In this document: positions 50,410-59,552 of the stretch, one piece after another
Position numbering within the stretch: position 1 is the stretch's first letter
Layout: every line of letters starts with the position of its first letter
From: DAMCZI01 sp032095175
GTDB taxonomy: Bacteria > Bacillota > Clostridia > Clostridiales > Caloramatoraceae
DNA: 64,000 nucleotides
NCBI GenBank assembly: GCA_032095175.1
Contig: DAMCZI010000015.1
Coordinates: forward strand, 1 to 64,000
Direction: 5' to 3'
Notes under the pieces: generated by a model
The model's database searches: none
Told to the model about the DNA's origin: nothing
What the model saw: the letters and a program-made list of their open reading frames with translations, nothing else
Position numbers and translations under genes: made by a program

Positions 50410-51117
50410 CTATTTAAACAAATCACCTTTTCCATATATTCCTTGATTGAATTCATAATCAATCTCTTTATCTGATACCTTGTCTGAATAGAGCAAGTAA
50501 ATATTAGTATTAGATTTTATTTTTCCTGATTTGGGATCCAATCTCATATCGATAGATTTTACAACAGCTATTCTGGAGTCATTTTCCATAGAAGCTATAT
50601 AGTTCATAGTGGTATTATAATCACCTTCGGTTGTTATTACTGCAGGTACTATATAGAGTTTCTCGCTAGAAGTTGTTTTACTGTTACTCTTAGTAGTAGT
50701 GTTTCCCTGGTTTTGTTCATTCGCTTTTTGACTATTTTCTGTTTCCTTACCATCCTTCTTTGATGAGCTGTAATCCTGAATTCCTGTAAAGGTTATAGTT
50801 GAAAAATAAATCTTATTTTCATCAGCAAGCTTTTTCATATTATAAGCTATTTCAGGATTTCTCTCTGCTTCTGGTATTGCCTTAAATGCCATATTAAGAT
50901 TATCCTTTAATTCTTCAATCTGCTCCTTTTGATTTTTTATTATTTCCTTGGCATTTCTTATTTTATTAACCTCTATCCTTGCTTTATCTATACTTTCACT
51001 TAATTCCTTCATCTTTTTTATAGCTGGATTCAAAAATAATGAGTAATATGCATAAAACAAGAGTACAATAGATAGGATACCTAGTAAGATCTTTTCCCTC
51101 TTACCTAAATTACCCAT
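50410..51117 (-). CDS. pilO: Type IV pilus alignment protein PilO, module 2
   Basis: The 235-residue bitopic protein has a cytosolic end LGKREKIL, a membrane helix (about 11-31) and coiled coil (about 35-80), then a serine/asparagine-rich linker (about 120-145, EQNQGNTTTKSNSKTTSS), which is longer than in module 1, and a ferredoxin-like domain ending FNQGIYGKGDLFK. It lies 12 bases after pilN. Confidence 0.85.
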   Translation of the reverse strand: MGNLGKREKILLGILSIVLLFYAYYSLFLNPAIKKMKELSESIDKARIEVNKIRNAKEIIKNQKEQIEELKDNLNMAFKAIPEAERNPEIAYNMKKLADENKIYFSTITFTGIQDYSSSKKDGKETENSQKANEQNQGNTTTKSNSKTTSSEKLYIVPAVITTEGDYNTTMNYIASMENDSRIAVVKSIDMRLDPKSGKIKSNTNIYLLYSDKVSDKEIDYEFNQGIYGKGDLFK

Positions 51118-51129
51118 TTAATCCACCCC

Positions 51130-51654
51130 CTAATAATTAATGCTTATCAAGCATTTATAACAAGCTCGCGTTTTATCATAATTTATTTGTGATATTTCAG
51201 CATTTTTATATTCACTTGTTTCCTGAATGTTTGCAATAAAAACGCATATCGCATTATAGTCGGTAGACCTTGCTCCTACAATAATCTTACCTTCTCCATA
51301 TGTAAAGCTCTCAAATATGACATCATTTACAATATATTTCTCCAGTCCCCTAATCTTATTAACTGAAGTTGATTTTAACTCCTTTATACTCTCAACCAGT
51401 GCAATATGTTTTTTAAAATTTACTATGTCACTTTTAAGCTTATCGCTCTCCTTTAATACTTCCTCTCCTCTTTTTATCTCTTCATTCAATTTATTTTGTT
51501 CTAAACTTAGCCTTTGAATATTTAAAAAAGGTAACCCTATTGTCAATATTAAAATTGCAATAATTGATATGATTAAAACTGGGCTATTAATTTTTTTAAA
51601 ACTGCCCCTATGCTTTTGCCTAAGTTCATATGGAATTAAATTAAGCTCAGACAT
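51130..51654 (-). CDS. pilN: Type IV pilus assembly protein PilN, module 2
   Basis: The 174-residue protein begins MSELNLIPYELRQKH, carrying the NLIP motif for PilM, then a membrane helix (about 27-48) and a coiled coil. It has the same length as the module 1 copy and very similar ends. It lies five bases after pilM. Confidence 0.88.
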   Translation of the reverse strand: MSELNLIPYELRQKHRGSFKKINSPVLIISIIAILILTIGLPFLNIQRLSLEQNKLNEEIKRGEEVLKESDKLKSDIVNFKKHIALVESIKELKSTSVNKIRGLEKYIVNDVIFESFTYGEGKIIVGARSTDYNAICVFIANIQETSEYKNAEISQINYDKTRACYKCLISINY

Positions 51655-51659
51655 AATCC

Positions 51660-52688
51660 CTACTCCTTTCTCAGTAGAAGCCCTAGAGTGTTTACATACA
51701 CTCTAAAATCAAAGCCTACTGGAACCTTTATCTTAAGAGAAATCTTTGAGGGAGAATTAACTATGTATACTGGAGAACCAAAATAATTTTTTATGTAGTT
51801 TCCTATTCCAGGTATCTGACATCCTCCTCCAACTAGATATATCCTATCAAGCTTCTTTTCTGATTTTCCTGATGTATAAAACTGTATAACCTTATCAAAG
51901 GTTGAGAGAGCGTTTTCAAATAAATTTTGTATATTTTTTTCAATCTCATTTTCATTATCTATATAGCCAAAGTTAAATTTCTGAAATAAGTAGCTGTATG
52001 TACTTTGCTCATCCTCTCCAAGCTTTCTTGATACTTCTGTAATAAGCTTTCTTATTCCGAAGGTTACCTCTCTCTCCATAAAGAGCTTGCCATTATCAAG
52101 TATAATTATATTGCTGCTGCTGTGCCCCAAATCAATTATTCCTGTGCTTTCTCCTGCTGTATTATCCTTTGTAATTTGTCTAAACACCCTGGAAACACAG
52201 TTTGCTGCAATATCAATAGTTTTAAGCTTAAGCCCAAGGCTAGAAGCTAGTTCTGCATACTTATTTATTTTTCCCTTTGGGGCTGCTACAATTAGAACAC
52301 TGCATGCCTTCTTTTCCTTTGTATTTACTCTATTCAGCACTTCATAATCAATATAATAGTTCGTACCGTTTTCGGGAAGGAACTGAGTTATTTCCCAATC
52401 TACAGACTTTTTAATCTCCTTTTCATCCATAAGAGGAATTTCAATATGTCTGATAACAATATCATGTCCATGTATTGCAAAGGATATCTCTTCAGGCTTT
52501 GCGCTGTTTTCATGTAAGAAACCCTGTATTGCATTTTTAACAGCATCTACATTAATGATATTATCATCAATAAGGCTCTTCTCAGGAGTTCGTATTAAAC
52601 CACAAAATCTTATCTTTTGATTATCACCTACCAGAACCTTTGTATAGCTGCTGCCAATGTCAACAGCTAAGCTTTCTTTAGTTATCAT
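51660..52688 (-). CDS. pilM: Type IV pilus assembly protein PilM, module 2
   Basis: The 342-residue actin-like protein has AVDIGSSYTKVLVG, GIIDLGHSSSNIIIL and YLVGGGCQIPGIGNYI. The start at 52688 (MITKESLAVDIG) has AGAGGTGA six bases upstream and matches module 1 in length; an ATG 17 codons upstream would overlap the gap to pilD. It follows the prepilin peptidase gene, so module 2 is the one tied to the assembly core. Confidence 0.93.
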   Translation of the reverse strand: MITKESLAVDIGSSYTKVLVGDNQKIRFCGLIRTPEKSLIDDNIINVDAVKNAIQGFLHENSAKPEEISFAIHGHDIVIRHIEIPLMDEKEIKKSVDWEITQFLPENGTNYYIDYEVLNRVNTKEKKACSVLIVAAPKGKINKYAELASSLGLKLKTIDIAANCVSRVFRQITKDNTAGESTGIIDLGHSSSNIIILDNGKLFMEREVTFGIRKLITEVSRKLGEDEQSTYSYLFQKFNFGYIDNENEIEKNIQNLFENALSTFDKVIQFYTSGKSEKKLDRIYLVGGGCQIPGIGNYIKNYFGSPVYIVNSPSKISLKIKVPVGFDFRVYVNTLGLLLRKE

Positions 52689-52785
52689 TAAATCACCTCT
52701 CATTTTTTTGTATATATTTTTAACCTGAATAAGTACCATCAGGTTAATAGAAACAAAACAATAAAAAATATAATTCCAATTACTT

Positions 52786-53532
52786 TTACATCAGCGATAA
52801 ATACCATGCCATAATATTCTCTCCAAAGAATACTGTAATTACCGCTGCCAGAGAAATAAATGGTCCAAAGGGTATATAATCCTTTTGGGATTTTTTCTTT
52901 AGAAGTATCAACATAATGCCTACTGCTCCACCAATAATAAATGCTAAGAACAGCATTACAATGGTAAGCCTTAGTCCCAGAAAAATTCCACACATTAAGC
53001 AGATTTCAGCATCTCCCCATCCCATTCCATGGGTTATGAGTATTATCAGAGATATTAACCCTCCTCCTAAAAGACCACCATATACATATTCCATGAATTC
53101 TTTTCCCATAAAGCCGCTAATAACTGCAAACACAATTCCCACAATTATTCCTGGAAGAGTTGTCTTTAAATATACATCTGTAGTTTCAAAGTCAATAACT
53201 CCAATAACAATTAAAAAAGAAATAAACACTACAAACTTTAAAAATTCAATAGTTTGTCCATATTTTAAATATAATCCTATAAAAACTAATCCAGTTACAA
53301 GCTCAACAATAGGATACTTGATTGAAATCTTCTCCTTACAGTTTCTGCATTTTCCCCCTAAAAGAGCATAGCTTATAACAGGAATCAAATCATACCATTT
53401 AATCCTTTTGCTGCAATTAGTGCAGTGGGAGGGGGGATAGGATATACTTTCATCCCTTGGTATTCTATATATACATACATTTAAAAAACTTCCTATTAAA
53501 AGTCCAATTATAAATATCAAAATAGTTTCCAT
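52786..53532 (-). CDS. pilD: Type IV prepilin peptidase (leader peptidase/N-methyltransferase)
   Basis: The 248-residue integral membrane aspartic protease cleaves and methylates prepilins. The N-terminal cytosolic loop has two CxxC pairs (CTNC and CRNC, zinc-binding), and the catalytic Asp residues are in GVIDFETTD and the GxGD motif GMGWGDAE. About seven membrane segments are visible. It lies between the third pilin set and pilM of module 2. One peptidase probably serves all prepilins of the locus. Confidence 0.93.
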   Translation of the reverse strand: METILIFIIGLLIGSFLNVCIYRIPRDESISYPPSHCTNCSKRIKWYDLIPVISYALLGGKCRNCKEKISIKYPIVELVTGLVFIGLYLKYGQTIEFLKFVVFISFLIVIGVIDFETTDVYLKTTLPGIIVGIVFAVISGFMGKEFMEYVYGGLLGGGLISLIILITHGMGWGDAEICLMCGIFLGLRLTIVMLFLAFIIGGAVGIMLILLKKKSQKDYIPFGPFISLAAVITVFFGENIMAWYLSLM

Positions 53533-53597
53533 AGCTCCTCCATAATTTCAATCCTCATATCTAAAGTACATATCAACTATACCCATAGCATCAATTC

Positions 53598-54683
53598 CTA
53601 GTTAATTGCTAATGATACATTTTTATCGATTCTGTTCCCTATAGAATCTTTTAATACTACAGTAAAATTTACAGTACCACTTCTAGTAGGGGTTCCAGTT
53701 ATGTGTCCACCAGAATCAAGAGATAGACCATATCCTATGCTTGCTTCTGTAAAGGTATAGACGCCATTTCCTCCAATAGCATCTAGAGAATGATTATATG
53801 CTTCCCCAACAACCCCATCTGGAGGAGGTAAATTTCCAATATCCATTGGATCCATATCACATACTATAACATTAAAAGTTTTACTTTCATTCTCAGTATC
53901 CTTAGTTAAAGTTGCTGTCAGAGTAACAACTGCATCCCCTTCATTAATACCTGGCCTCTTTACTATTCCATTTGATTCAATTACATCTGTATTGGAAGAA
54001 GACCATGTTATCTGAGATTCATTTTCCCCTATGTCTTGCAGCCTAATATAATCAATTACTGGAGGTGGAGGTAAAATATATGACGCACCAGCATCTATTG
54101 TCAAATGGTTATTTAGCGTTATTAAATTCAATAGTGTTTTATCAACCTGTACAATTTCAGGATTTGTAAATGGTCCAAAAGCTACAACAGAACCAGAATC
54201 CTCTCCAAGTATACTATTTGGAGTTGGCATATTTAATATTAATATGTCACTATCAATTTTAAATTTTTGATTTTCTTCTAATCCGTCTATGGTAAAATTT
54301 AAAACCTTACCATTTCCGGACTTCTTTTTAAAGGTTAATGTTGGTGTAAAATTAGATGAACCATTTAAAATTATCTTTTCATATCCCCCCATAAATAATT
54401 TAATAGAGTTTTCTTCCACATAAATATATTTTTTATTTCTGTCAAATGTAGCTGGAGCACTATCAAGTATTTCTATTGTATCCGCTACCCTTAGCTCTTT
54501 TGTAATGCTCTCTGATGATAATCTGACATAAAACTGGGCATCAGATTGCTTTTTACTTATGTTAAATGTTTTATTGTTAAACATAATAAAAGAGAATATC
54601 CCTATTGAAACAATTCCCAGAATAGCAAGTGCTACTATTAACTCTATAAGAGTAACTCCTTTTTTTCTACTTAATGTGTTCAA
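53598..54683 (-). CDS. Minor pilin with C-terminal Ig-like domains
   Basis: The 361-residue protein has the leader RKKG with VTLIELIVALAILGIVSIGI, Glu at mature position 5, then a pilin domain of about 150 residues. A Big-like domain follows (about 218-278, SQITWSSSNTDVIESNG) and a putative-Ig domain (about 285-361, PPDGVVGEAYNHSLDAIGGNGVYTF in part: GEAYNHSLDAIGGNG, and ITGTPTRSGTVNFTVVLKD). Fusion of a pilin to Ig-like modules suggests a tip or surface adhesin. It lies between a small pilin gene and pilD. Confidence 0.82.
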   Translation of the reverse strand: MNTLSRKKGVTLIELIVALAILGIVSIGIFSFIMFNNKTFNISKKQSDAQFYVRLSSESITKELRVADTIEILDSAPATFDRNKKYIYVEENSIKLFMGGYEKIILNGSSNFTPTLTFKKKSGNGKVLNFTIDGLEENQKFKIDSDILILNMPTPNSILGEDSGSVVAFGPFTNPEIVQVDKTLLNLITLNNHLTIDAGASYILPPPPVIDYIRLQDIGENESQITWSSSNTDVIESNGIVKRPGINEGDAVVTLTATLTKDTENESKTFNVIVCDMDPMDIGNLPPPDGVVGEAYNHSLDAIGGNGVYTFTEASIGYGLSLDSGGHITGTPTRSGTVNFTVVLKDSIGNRIDKNVSLAIN

Positions 54684-54695
54684 AATAGCCCCTCC

Positions 54696-55046
54696 TTATG
54701 GATTTGGTACAAAGGTGACTAATTCAGTTTTTTGTTTTCCATTATCGTAATTTACCATTTCAACACTACCATTGACATTAATAATTATTCCATCAAAATC
54801 AATCTCCATATCCTCATTTGTGCTTGTAATACTTACATTATCAATACTAACTGGTTTACCCGATATTTTATTCTCTAGAGCCTGCTGACTAATATAATTT
54901 GCCTTACTTTTATGCCCCGCATTAAAAACGCCCTTTAGTCCAGTTAAAAACATACTGGAAAATGCTATAGCAACAATAGCCAATAAAGCTATTGATAAAA
55001 TTAGCTCAATTAGTGTAAACCCCTTTTTTTTAATTGCTTTCTTCAC
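54696..55046 (-). CDS. Type IV pilin-like minor pilin, short
   Basis: The 116-residue product begins MKKAIKKKGFTLIELILSIA, with cleavage before Phe and Glu at position 5. The exported domain is only about 75 residues. It lies 12 bases before the Ig-fused pilin and 40 bases after the PilX-like gene, so the three form one set. Confidence 0.83.
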   Translation of the reverse strand: MKKAIKKKGFTLIELILSIALLAIVAIAFSSMFLTGLKGVFNAGHKSKANYISQQALENKISGKPVSIDNVSITSTNEDMEIDFDGIIINVNGSVEMVNYDNGKQKTELVTFVPNP

Positions 55047-55086
55047 ATAATCATCTCCTCATCAATACATTGTAATATCGATAAAG

Positions 55087-56184
55087 TTATTGCTTTAACC
55101 ATTGACCCTTGGTAAACCTTTGTGTTTCTAAAGCATCGGGTGGCAGTGCTGCTCCTTCGTTTGAGTAATAGAAATCAGTAGTACCAAAATTATAAATTGC
55201 ATCTGCTACAATTGCACCTGTGAATCTTCCACAACCTGCTAGATCAACTTTAGTACCTTCATCTGGTCCATAAATATAACCACTAAAAATTCTATTACCC
55301 TCAAAGTTAAGCAAACATCCCTTATCCAGGAATACAAATAGCTTTGAAGGACTCTCACCTGCATTCATATTGGATTTAATTCCTCCATTAATTTTCTTTA
55401 CATATAAAAATACCTTTCCACTACCCTGTATAATTACTGAACCATTTCGTAAATTAAGTTCATTAACTACTACCCTCATTATTGAATCTGGATTTACGCC
55501 AGTATCAAATATTAAATTTCCATTTCCCAAATTTATACTGTTATATACATTTAGACTTCCAGTAACTGATATAGAACCTCTATTATCATTGAAGCTTAGA
55601 TCTTCATCAGAGCTTGTTGGCTGTTGTGGAAAAATAAAAGGTGGAAACTGTGCATCTACTCCTGTTTCAGTAGGAATAACTCTTACATGTATCCCATGTG
55701 GATCAAGCGTTCCATCACCAGTTGCAATTACTCCACCATTATACATAGTGGCATTTCCACCATAGCTTACAAGGGTTATACCAAAAATTGCATATTTAAA
55801 TATTGGCAATAAGCTTGTTCCATCATCAATAATTGACATTGCTGCAGTGTTATTTACTCCATCCACAGTAGCAGTAGCTTTAATATTTATTAAGGCTCTA
55901 GACTTTCTTGTTACTTCAACAAAATAACTTCCTTTACCAAAACTCTTTCTTAATGATGTTTTTCCAATAATACTTTCACCATCATTGGCTGGATTTACAA
56001 TCCATGCTGCTGTAGCCTCAACTCCTGACTTAGCTAAATAATATGCCTGCATTCTTTTTAGATTACGAGCTGCATTCTTTGTTTCAAACAAACTCAACTC
56101 TAAAATAACAGCTCCAAGTATTGCTGCTATTAATATGGCAATTAGAGTCATTACTAATGCTGCTCCCTTTTTACATTTTTTCAT
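55087..56184 (-). CDS. PilX-like pilus-associated protein, third set
   Basis: The 365-residue protein begins KKGAALVMTLIAILIAAILG with MQAYYLAKSGVEATAAWIV, a PilX-type N-terminal helix. The exported part holds a repetitive beta domain with GSVIIQGSGKVFLYV and FVFLDKGCLLNFEGNRIFSGYIYGPDEG (in part: GNRIFSGYIYGPDEG). This end resembles polymer-forming (bactofilin-like) or right-handed beta-helix stretches, which is a structural guess. It has no Glu5 and may not be processed. It is first of its set, with GGGGG before the ATG at 56184. Confidence 0.72.
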   Translation of the reverse strand: MKKCKKGAALVMTLIAILIAAILGAVILELSLFETKNAARNLKRMQAYYLAKSGVEATAAWIVNPANDGESIIGKTSLRKSFGKGSYFVEVTRKSRALINIKATATVDGVNNTAAMSIIDDGTSLLPIFKYAIFGITLVSYGGNATMYNGGVIATGDGTLDPHGIHVRVIPTETGVDAQFPPFIFPQQPTSSDEDLSFNDNRGSISVTGSLNVYNSINLGNGNLIFDTGVNPDSIMRVVVNELNLRNGSVIIQGSGKVFLYVKKINGGIKSNMNAGESPSKLFVFLDKGCLLNFEGNRIFSGYIYGPDEGTKVDLAGCGRFTGAIVADAIYNFGTTDFYYSNEGAALPPDALETQRFTKGQWLKQ

Positions 56185-56819
56185 TTTTCTTTCCCCCTAG
56201 AGTGAGATACTATATCCATAATATGAGTTAAGTATCTCTAAACTCTCAAGCTTATAACATATATTTTTAGCTTGTCCACTTATATTAAATAATTCGATTT
56301 TACATATCGGCGTTAAATTAATTGATAACGAAATAATCAGGAACCTGATATGAAAATGATTTAATCAGCTCTAATGAATTAAGAATATTGATATTTCTAT
56401 TGTTTATTAATTGCATTTACTTTTTCGAGGTTATTTTATTGCATAAAAATTGTCGCTACTTTATTTCCTTATGTATCAACTACCAAATCAACTTATATTG
56501 CTTTTAATAAGCTTAATTTTCTAAACTACTTTATAACTTAACGCTAATAAAGCAATATGCAATGATAAACCATTACTCCATTATTTTAACTCCAATGACA
56601 CTATTTGTCAATCTATTCCTAAATATTACTTTTTTGTATTATCTTCTAAGCGAAATATAGCTATTCTTTCTGCCAATATACCTGTTAATGGTATAGAAGA
56701 ATCCCAATAGGGTAATATTTTTTTATTATAGATATTAAAAAAGGCCATCACACCATTTGATAAGTGCAATAGCCCACTTTTTGCTTCTAAACTTATAACC
56801 TATGCAACTGCTATATTAT
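56185..56819. other. Gap between PilX-like gene and the 693-aa secreted protein gene: no confident gene
   Basis: The 635-base stretch is AT-rich. A minus-strand open frame (56626-56799) could encode 57 residues with sensible composition, but it has no ribosome binding site and begins after a stop, so it is not called. No known repeat family, terminator with T tract or riboswitch was recognised. Confidence 0.55.
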
Positions 56820-58901
56820 TTAATTACACATGTAAATCTGTTTAATATCTATTCCAGCATTAACAAGTGTAAATGTACCATTTTGCATATTATATAGGTA
56901 TAGTACTTTACTGTTGTTGTAAACAGATTCTTTTTCATGTTCAATTCCATAAATCAGAAATAAACTAGGATTTCTAGTAGCAAGAACAACCTTCGTTTCA
57001 AAATTACCTCTTAAAGGTTTCCCAGTGTTTTCAGTAATACTGTACAGTGCAAACACGCCGTCTTGCTTCCCCCCTGCAAATATTCTGTCCTTCATAGGTT
57101 CCCAGTAAGTTATTGAAAATCCGCTTATAAGCTCGTTGCAGGTACTGTTATGAGTGTTTACTCCCGAACGCTTTGTAATTTTGTTATCTCCCGCAAAAAC
57201 CCATGAGTTTCCTAAAACCGACTGATTGGTAATATTAAAGTTAATTATTGCATTTGATATATTTCCTTTTTCATCTATATATAAAGCTGAATTCCTTTGG
57301 GCATTTGATGTAGTTCTGTCATAGTCCTTAACATTCACATAGAGTTTTTTGTTAACTTCTATAATAGTCTCAATGCTCTTTATATCCATAGTGTAATTCC
57401 ATGCCCCCGACCTGTATACATACATTACATCTTCATTAGGTACATCTACATTCTTCCCCATTTTGCCTATAAGAAATAGAGTATCATTGCTTACAAGTGA
57501 TTTTTCAAACTTTAAATTTCTGTCCTTAAATTCATTATTTCTAACAAGGGTAGAAGTCCCCCTAGGGGAATACTCATATATATAATACTTTGTTGCACTA
57601 CCTGTTTTAATGCTAAGTGTAAGATAGAATTTTTCATGATATGACTCCATTAGTACAACATTGGAACTTTCTTCACGATCAAATGCCTTAACTGCATACT
57701 TTTCCTCAAGCCTGTATAATTTTCTTCTGGAACGCTGGTCAGGCAGTATTGCATAAACCTTGCCTTCGCAAACTCTTACATCCTTAAAATCAATACTCTG
57801 TACAGGCTTTGATGAATTATTAGTTACTTTAGCCTTAATAAATTTATTTCCATCATAAACTAGAAGATACAATCCTGTTCCTTCCTGAGGTTTGGTTTTA
57901 ATATACAAGCAATCTCCATTTATATTGTATTCAACCATTGCCTTTTTATTATCTATTTCTTCAGTATTCCAATTCTGATTTATTTTTATAATTGTATAGT
58001 TTCTGCTGCTATCATAGCTGTTTAGAATTATGCTGTCCTTAAAATTAATCTGCAGTGAACTATAGCAATCCCCTGCAACAAGTATCAGATCCTTGCCATT
58101 AAATCTATACAATTTGTATTTCTTATCCCCATTATCATATCCATAAAACACACGATTGTTCCCAAATTCATATGTGTTTGCAATATCAAAATTATCCTTT
58201 AAATTTACTAATTTTCCTTGTTCATATTTTACCAGCTTATTTTGCCTCTCCTGCCTATCATAAACATATGCAATAATTACACCTTCACGACTATACACTT
58301 GATTAACCGTAATGTTTTTAAAATTCTCATTATAAACACCTGTTTTATCCATTCTGTAAAGGTTAAATTGGTCTACACTATTGCTATAAAATATAAAATT
58401 GCCCATGCCATAATCTTTAAATTTAGTAATAGATACTTTTTTTGAAAGGGTGTCCTTCTGAACAGTAAACCCTAGTGCTCTAAATAGTTCCTCTGTTGGC
58501 ACCATAAGCTTACCTGAAACCACCTTTGGAGGTCTTGTAAACTTTAATGTTCTTCCATTTATGGTGTAAGCCTGATTATCAGCTTTTATAATACAGTTGT
58601 ATGTAGGTGATTTTGCAGTCAGAATTTTGCTCTTTGCATCATAATTTACTGTACAGCCTATCCAAGGTAGAATACCATCTGCCTGAGAATAAGTAACAGA
58701 CCCTTCTATAAATGGTACTGCCGAAAACTGCTTTTTCAATTCATATACATAAAAATCCCTTGAACCAGTAGTAATTGTAATATTTACAAATTCATCATAT
58801 GTAGCTTTTAGAGTGGGCATTGGCTCTGCTTTTGCTATTGTAGCAGGAGACTGCATCACCAATGCAATGCATAAGATAACCGATAAAATCTTTTTAATCA
58901 T
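56820..58901 (-). CDS. Secreted protein with copper amine oxidase-like N-terminal (stalk) domain and beta-propeller-like repeats
   Basis: The 693-residue protein has a signal peptide (about 1-27). Residues about 30-165 match the copper amine oxidase N-terminal-like domain common in clostridial surface proteins (RTLKFTRPPKVVSGKLMVPTEELFRALGF, in part: VSGKLMVPTEELFRALGF). The rest is a row of Tyr/Gly/Asp-rich repeats with a beta-propeller pattern (LYRFNGKDLILVAGD, LYRLEEK, LYIDEKGN). There is no LPxTG or membrane anchor. It lies inside the pilus locus but is separated from the pilin genes by 635 bases; a surface or pilus-linked role is only inferred. Confidence 0.75.
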   Translation of the reverse strand: MIKKILSVILCIALVMQSPATIAKAEPMPTLKATYDEFVNITITTGSRDFYVYELKKQFSAVPFIEGSVTYSQADGILPWIGCTVNYDAKSKILTAKSPTYNCIIKADNQAYTINGRTLKFTRPPKVVSGKLMVPTEELFRALGFTVQKDTLSKKVSITKFKDYGMGNFIFYSNSVDQFNLYRMDKTGVYNENFKNITVNQVYSREGVIIAYVYDRQERQNKLVKYEQGKLVNLKDNFDIANTYEFGNNRVFYGYDNGDKKYKLYRFNGKDLILVAGDCYSSLQINFKDSIILNSYDSSRNYTIIKINQNWNTEEIDNKKAMVEYNINGDCLYIKTKPQEGTGLYLLVYDGNKFIKAKVTNNSSKPVQSIDFKDVRVCEGKVYAILPDQRSRRKLYRLEEKYAVKAFDREESSNVVLMESYHEKFYLTLSIKTGSATKYYIYEYSPRGTSTLVRNNEFKDRNLKFEKSLVSNDTLFLIGKMGKNVDVPNEDVMYVYRSGAWNYTMDIKSIETIIEVNKKLYVNVKDYDRTTSNAQRNSALYIDEKGNISNAIINFNITNQSVLGNSWVFAGDNKITKRSGVNTHNSTCNELISGFSITYWEPMKDRIFAGGKQDGVFALYSITENTGKPLRGNFETKVVLATRNPSLFLIYGIEHEKESVYNNSKVLYLYNMQNGTFTLVNAGIDIKQIYMCN

Positions 58902-59133
58902 GATATACCTCCATAAAAAATATTAAAAGTACTTATTATAATTGATTATTAATATCATAGGCTCATAAATATTTTTTAAAATATAGTATTTTATTTACAT
59001 ATTATTTTTATATTACCATTATTTTTATTTTTTTGCAATTTAACCTTTTAACACATTTGTTTTTATATCAAGTTAATAATGCTAAGTAATACATTGTATT
59101 GTATGATGTGGCTGGCATCTTTAATCTGTCACT

Positions 59134-59182
59134 AAAAAACAAATTAGAACCAATCACAAAGATTGACTCTAATTTGTTTTTT
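59134..59182. terminator. Strong hairpin with T tract, possibly bidirectional
   Basis: AAAAAACAAATTAGA pairs perfectly with TCTAATTTGTTTTTT (15 bp). Both ends are U-rich in RNA. It precedes the first 66-base direct repeat. Confidence 0.6.
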
Positions 59183-59184
59183 AT

Positions 59185-59250
59185 GGAGGGTCAGTTACAC
59201 TATTAGCTCCATAATTCCTAAGTGTCCATATACATCCCTTATTTCTTTGC
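59185..59250 (+). repeat. Direct repeat unit D, copy 1
   Basis: GGAGGGTCAGTTACACTATT, then AGCTCCATAATTCCTAAG, TGTCCATATACATCCCTTAT and TTCTTTGC. It is repeated at 60023-60088 with about ten differences. Each copy follows a hairpin containing GACTCT. Confidence 0.75.
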
Positions 59251-59370
59251 TATATATTTTGAATAAATGATTCTAAATTGCTCGACCCTAAACATTTATG
59301 CAAAATAATATTCCTTAGTTCATTAATCGCACAACACTCAATGTAAAATCTTTAGTGCAGTTAATATCCC
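59251..59370 (-). repeat. Family B interspersed palindromic element, copy B6
   Basis: On the minus strand, ATTAACTGCACTAAAGATTT, AATGAACTAAGGAATATTAT, GCATAAATGTTTAGGGTCGA and GCAATTTAGAATCATTTATT correspond to the full-length copy B5. Confidence 0.75.
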
Positions 59371-59552
59371 CTTTTAGTTTACAACTTCCAGAAGGCTTCA
59401 ATACCGGCCATTGTAATTTTCCTTCAAATGTAAATTCTAATGTACCTAGGATCTATTCCCCCAAATGTACAACCATTAATCTAGTTTAGCTTATAATGAT
59501 TTACTTAAATCCAGGAGCCAGAAGTGCCACATACCCACTATAAACCCAAATT

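Noticed and set aside
52739..52993. An open frame of 84 codons after pilD on the same strand.
   Set aside because: It lies almost completely inside pilD in another frame, has no ribosome binding site and an implausible composition; pilD itself has clear catalytic motifs.
56626..56799. A 57-codon minus-strand open frame after the 693-aa secreted protein gene.
   Set aside because: Composition looks protein-like, but there is no start codon with a ribosome binding site and no recognised similarity; it is only mentioned in the gap entry.
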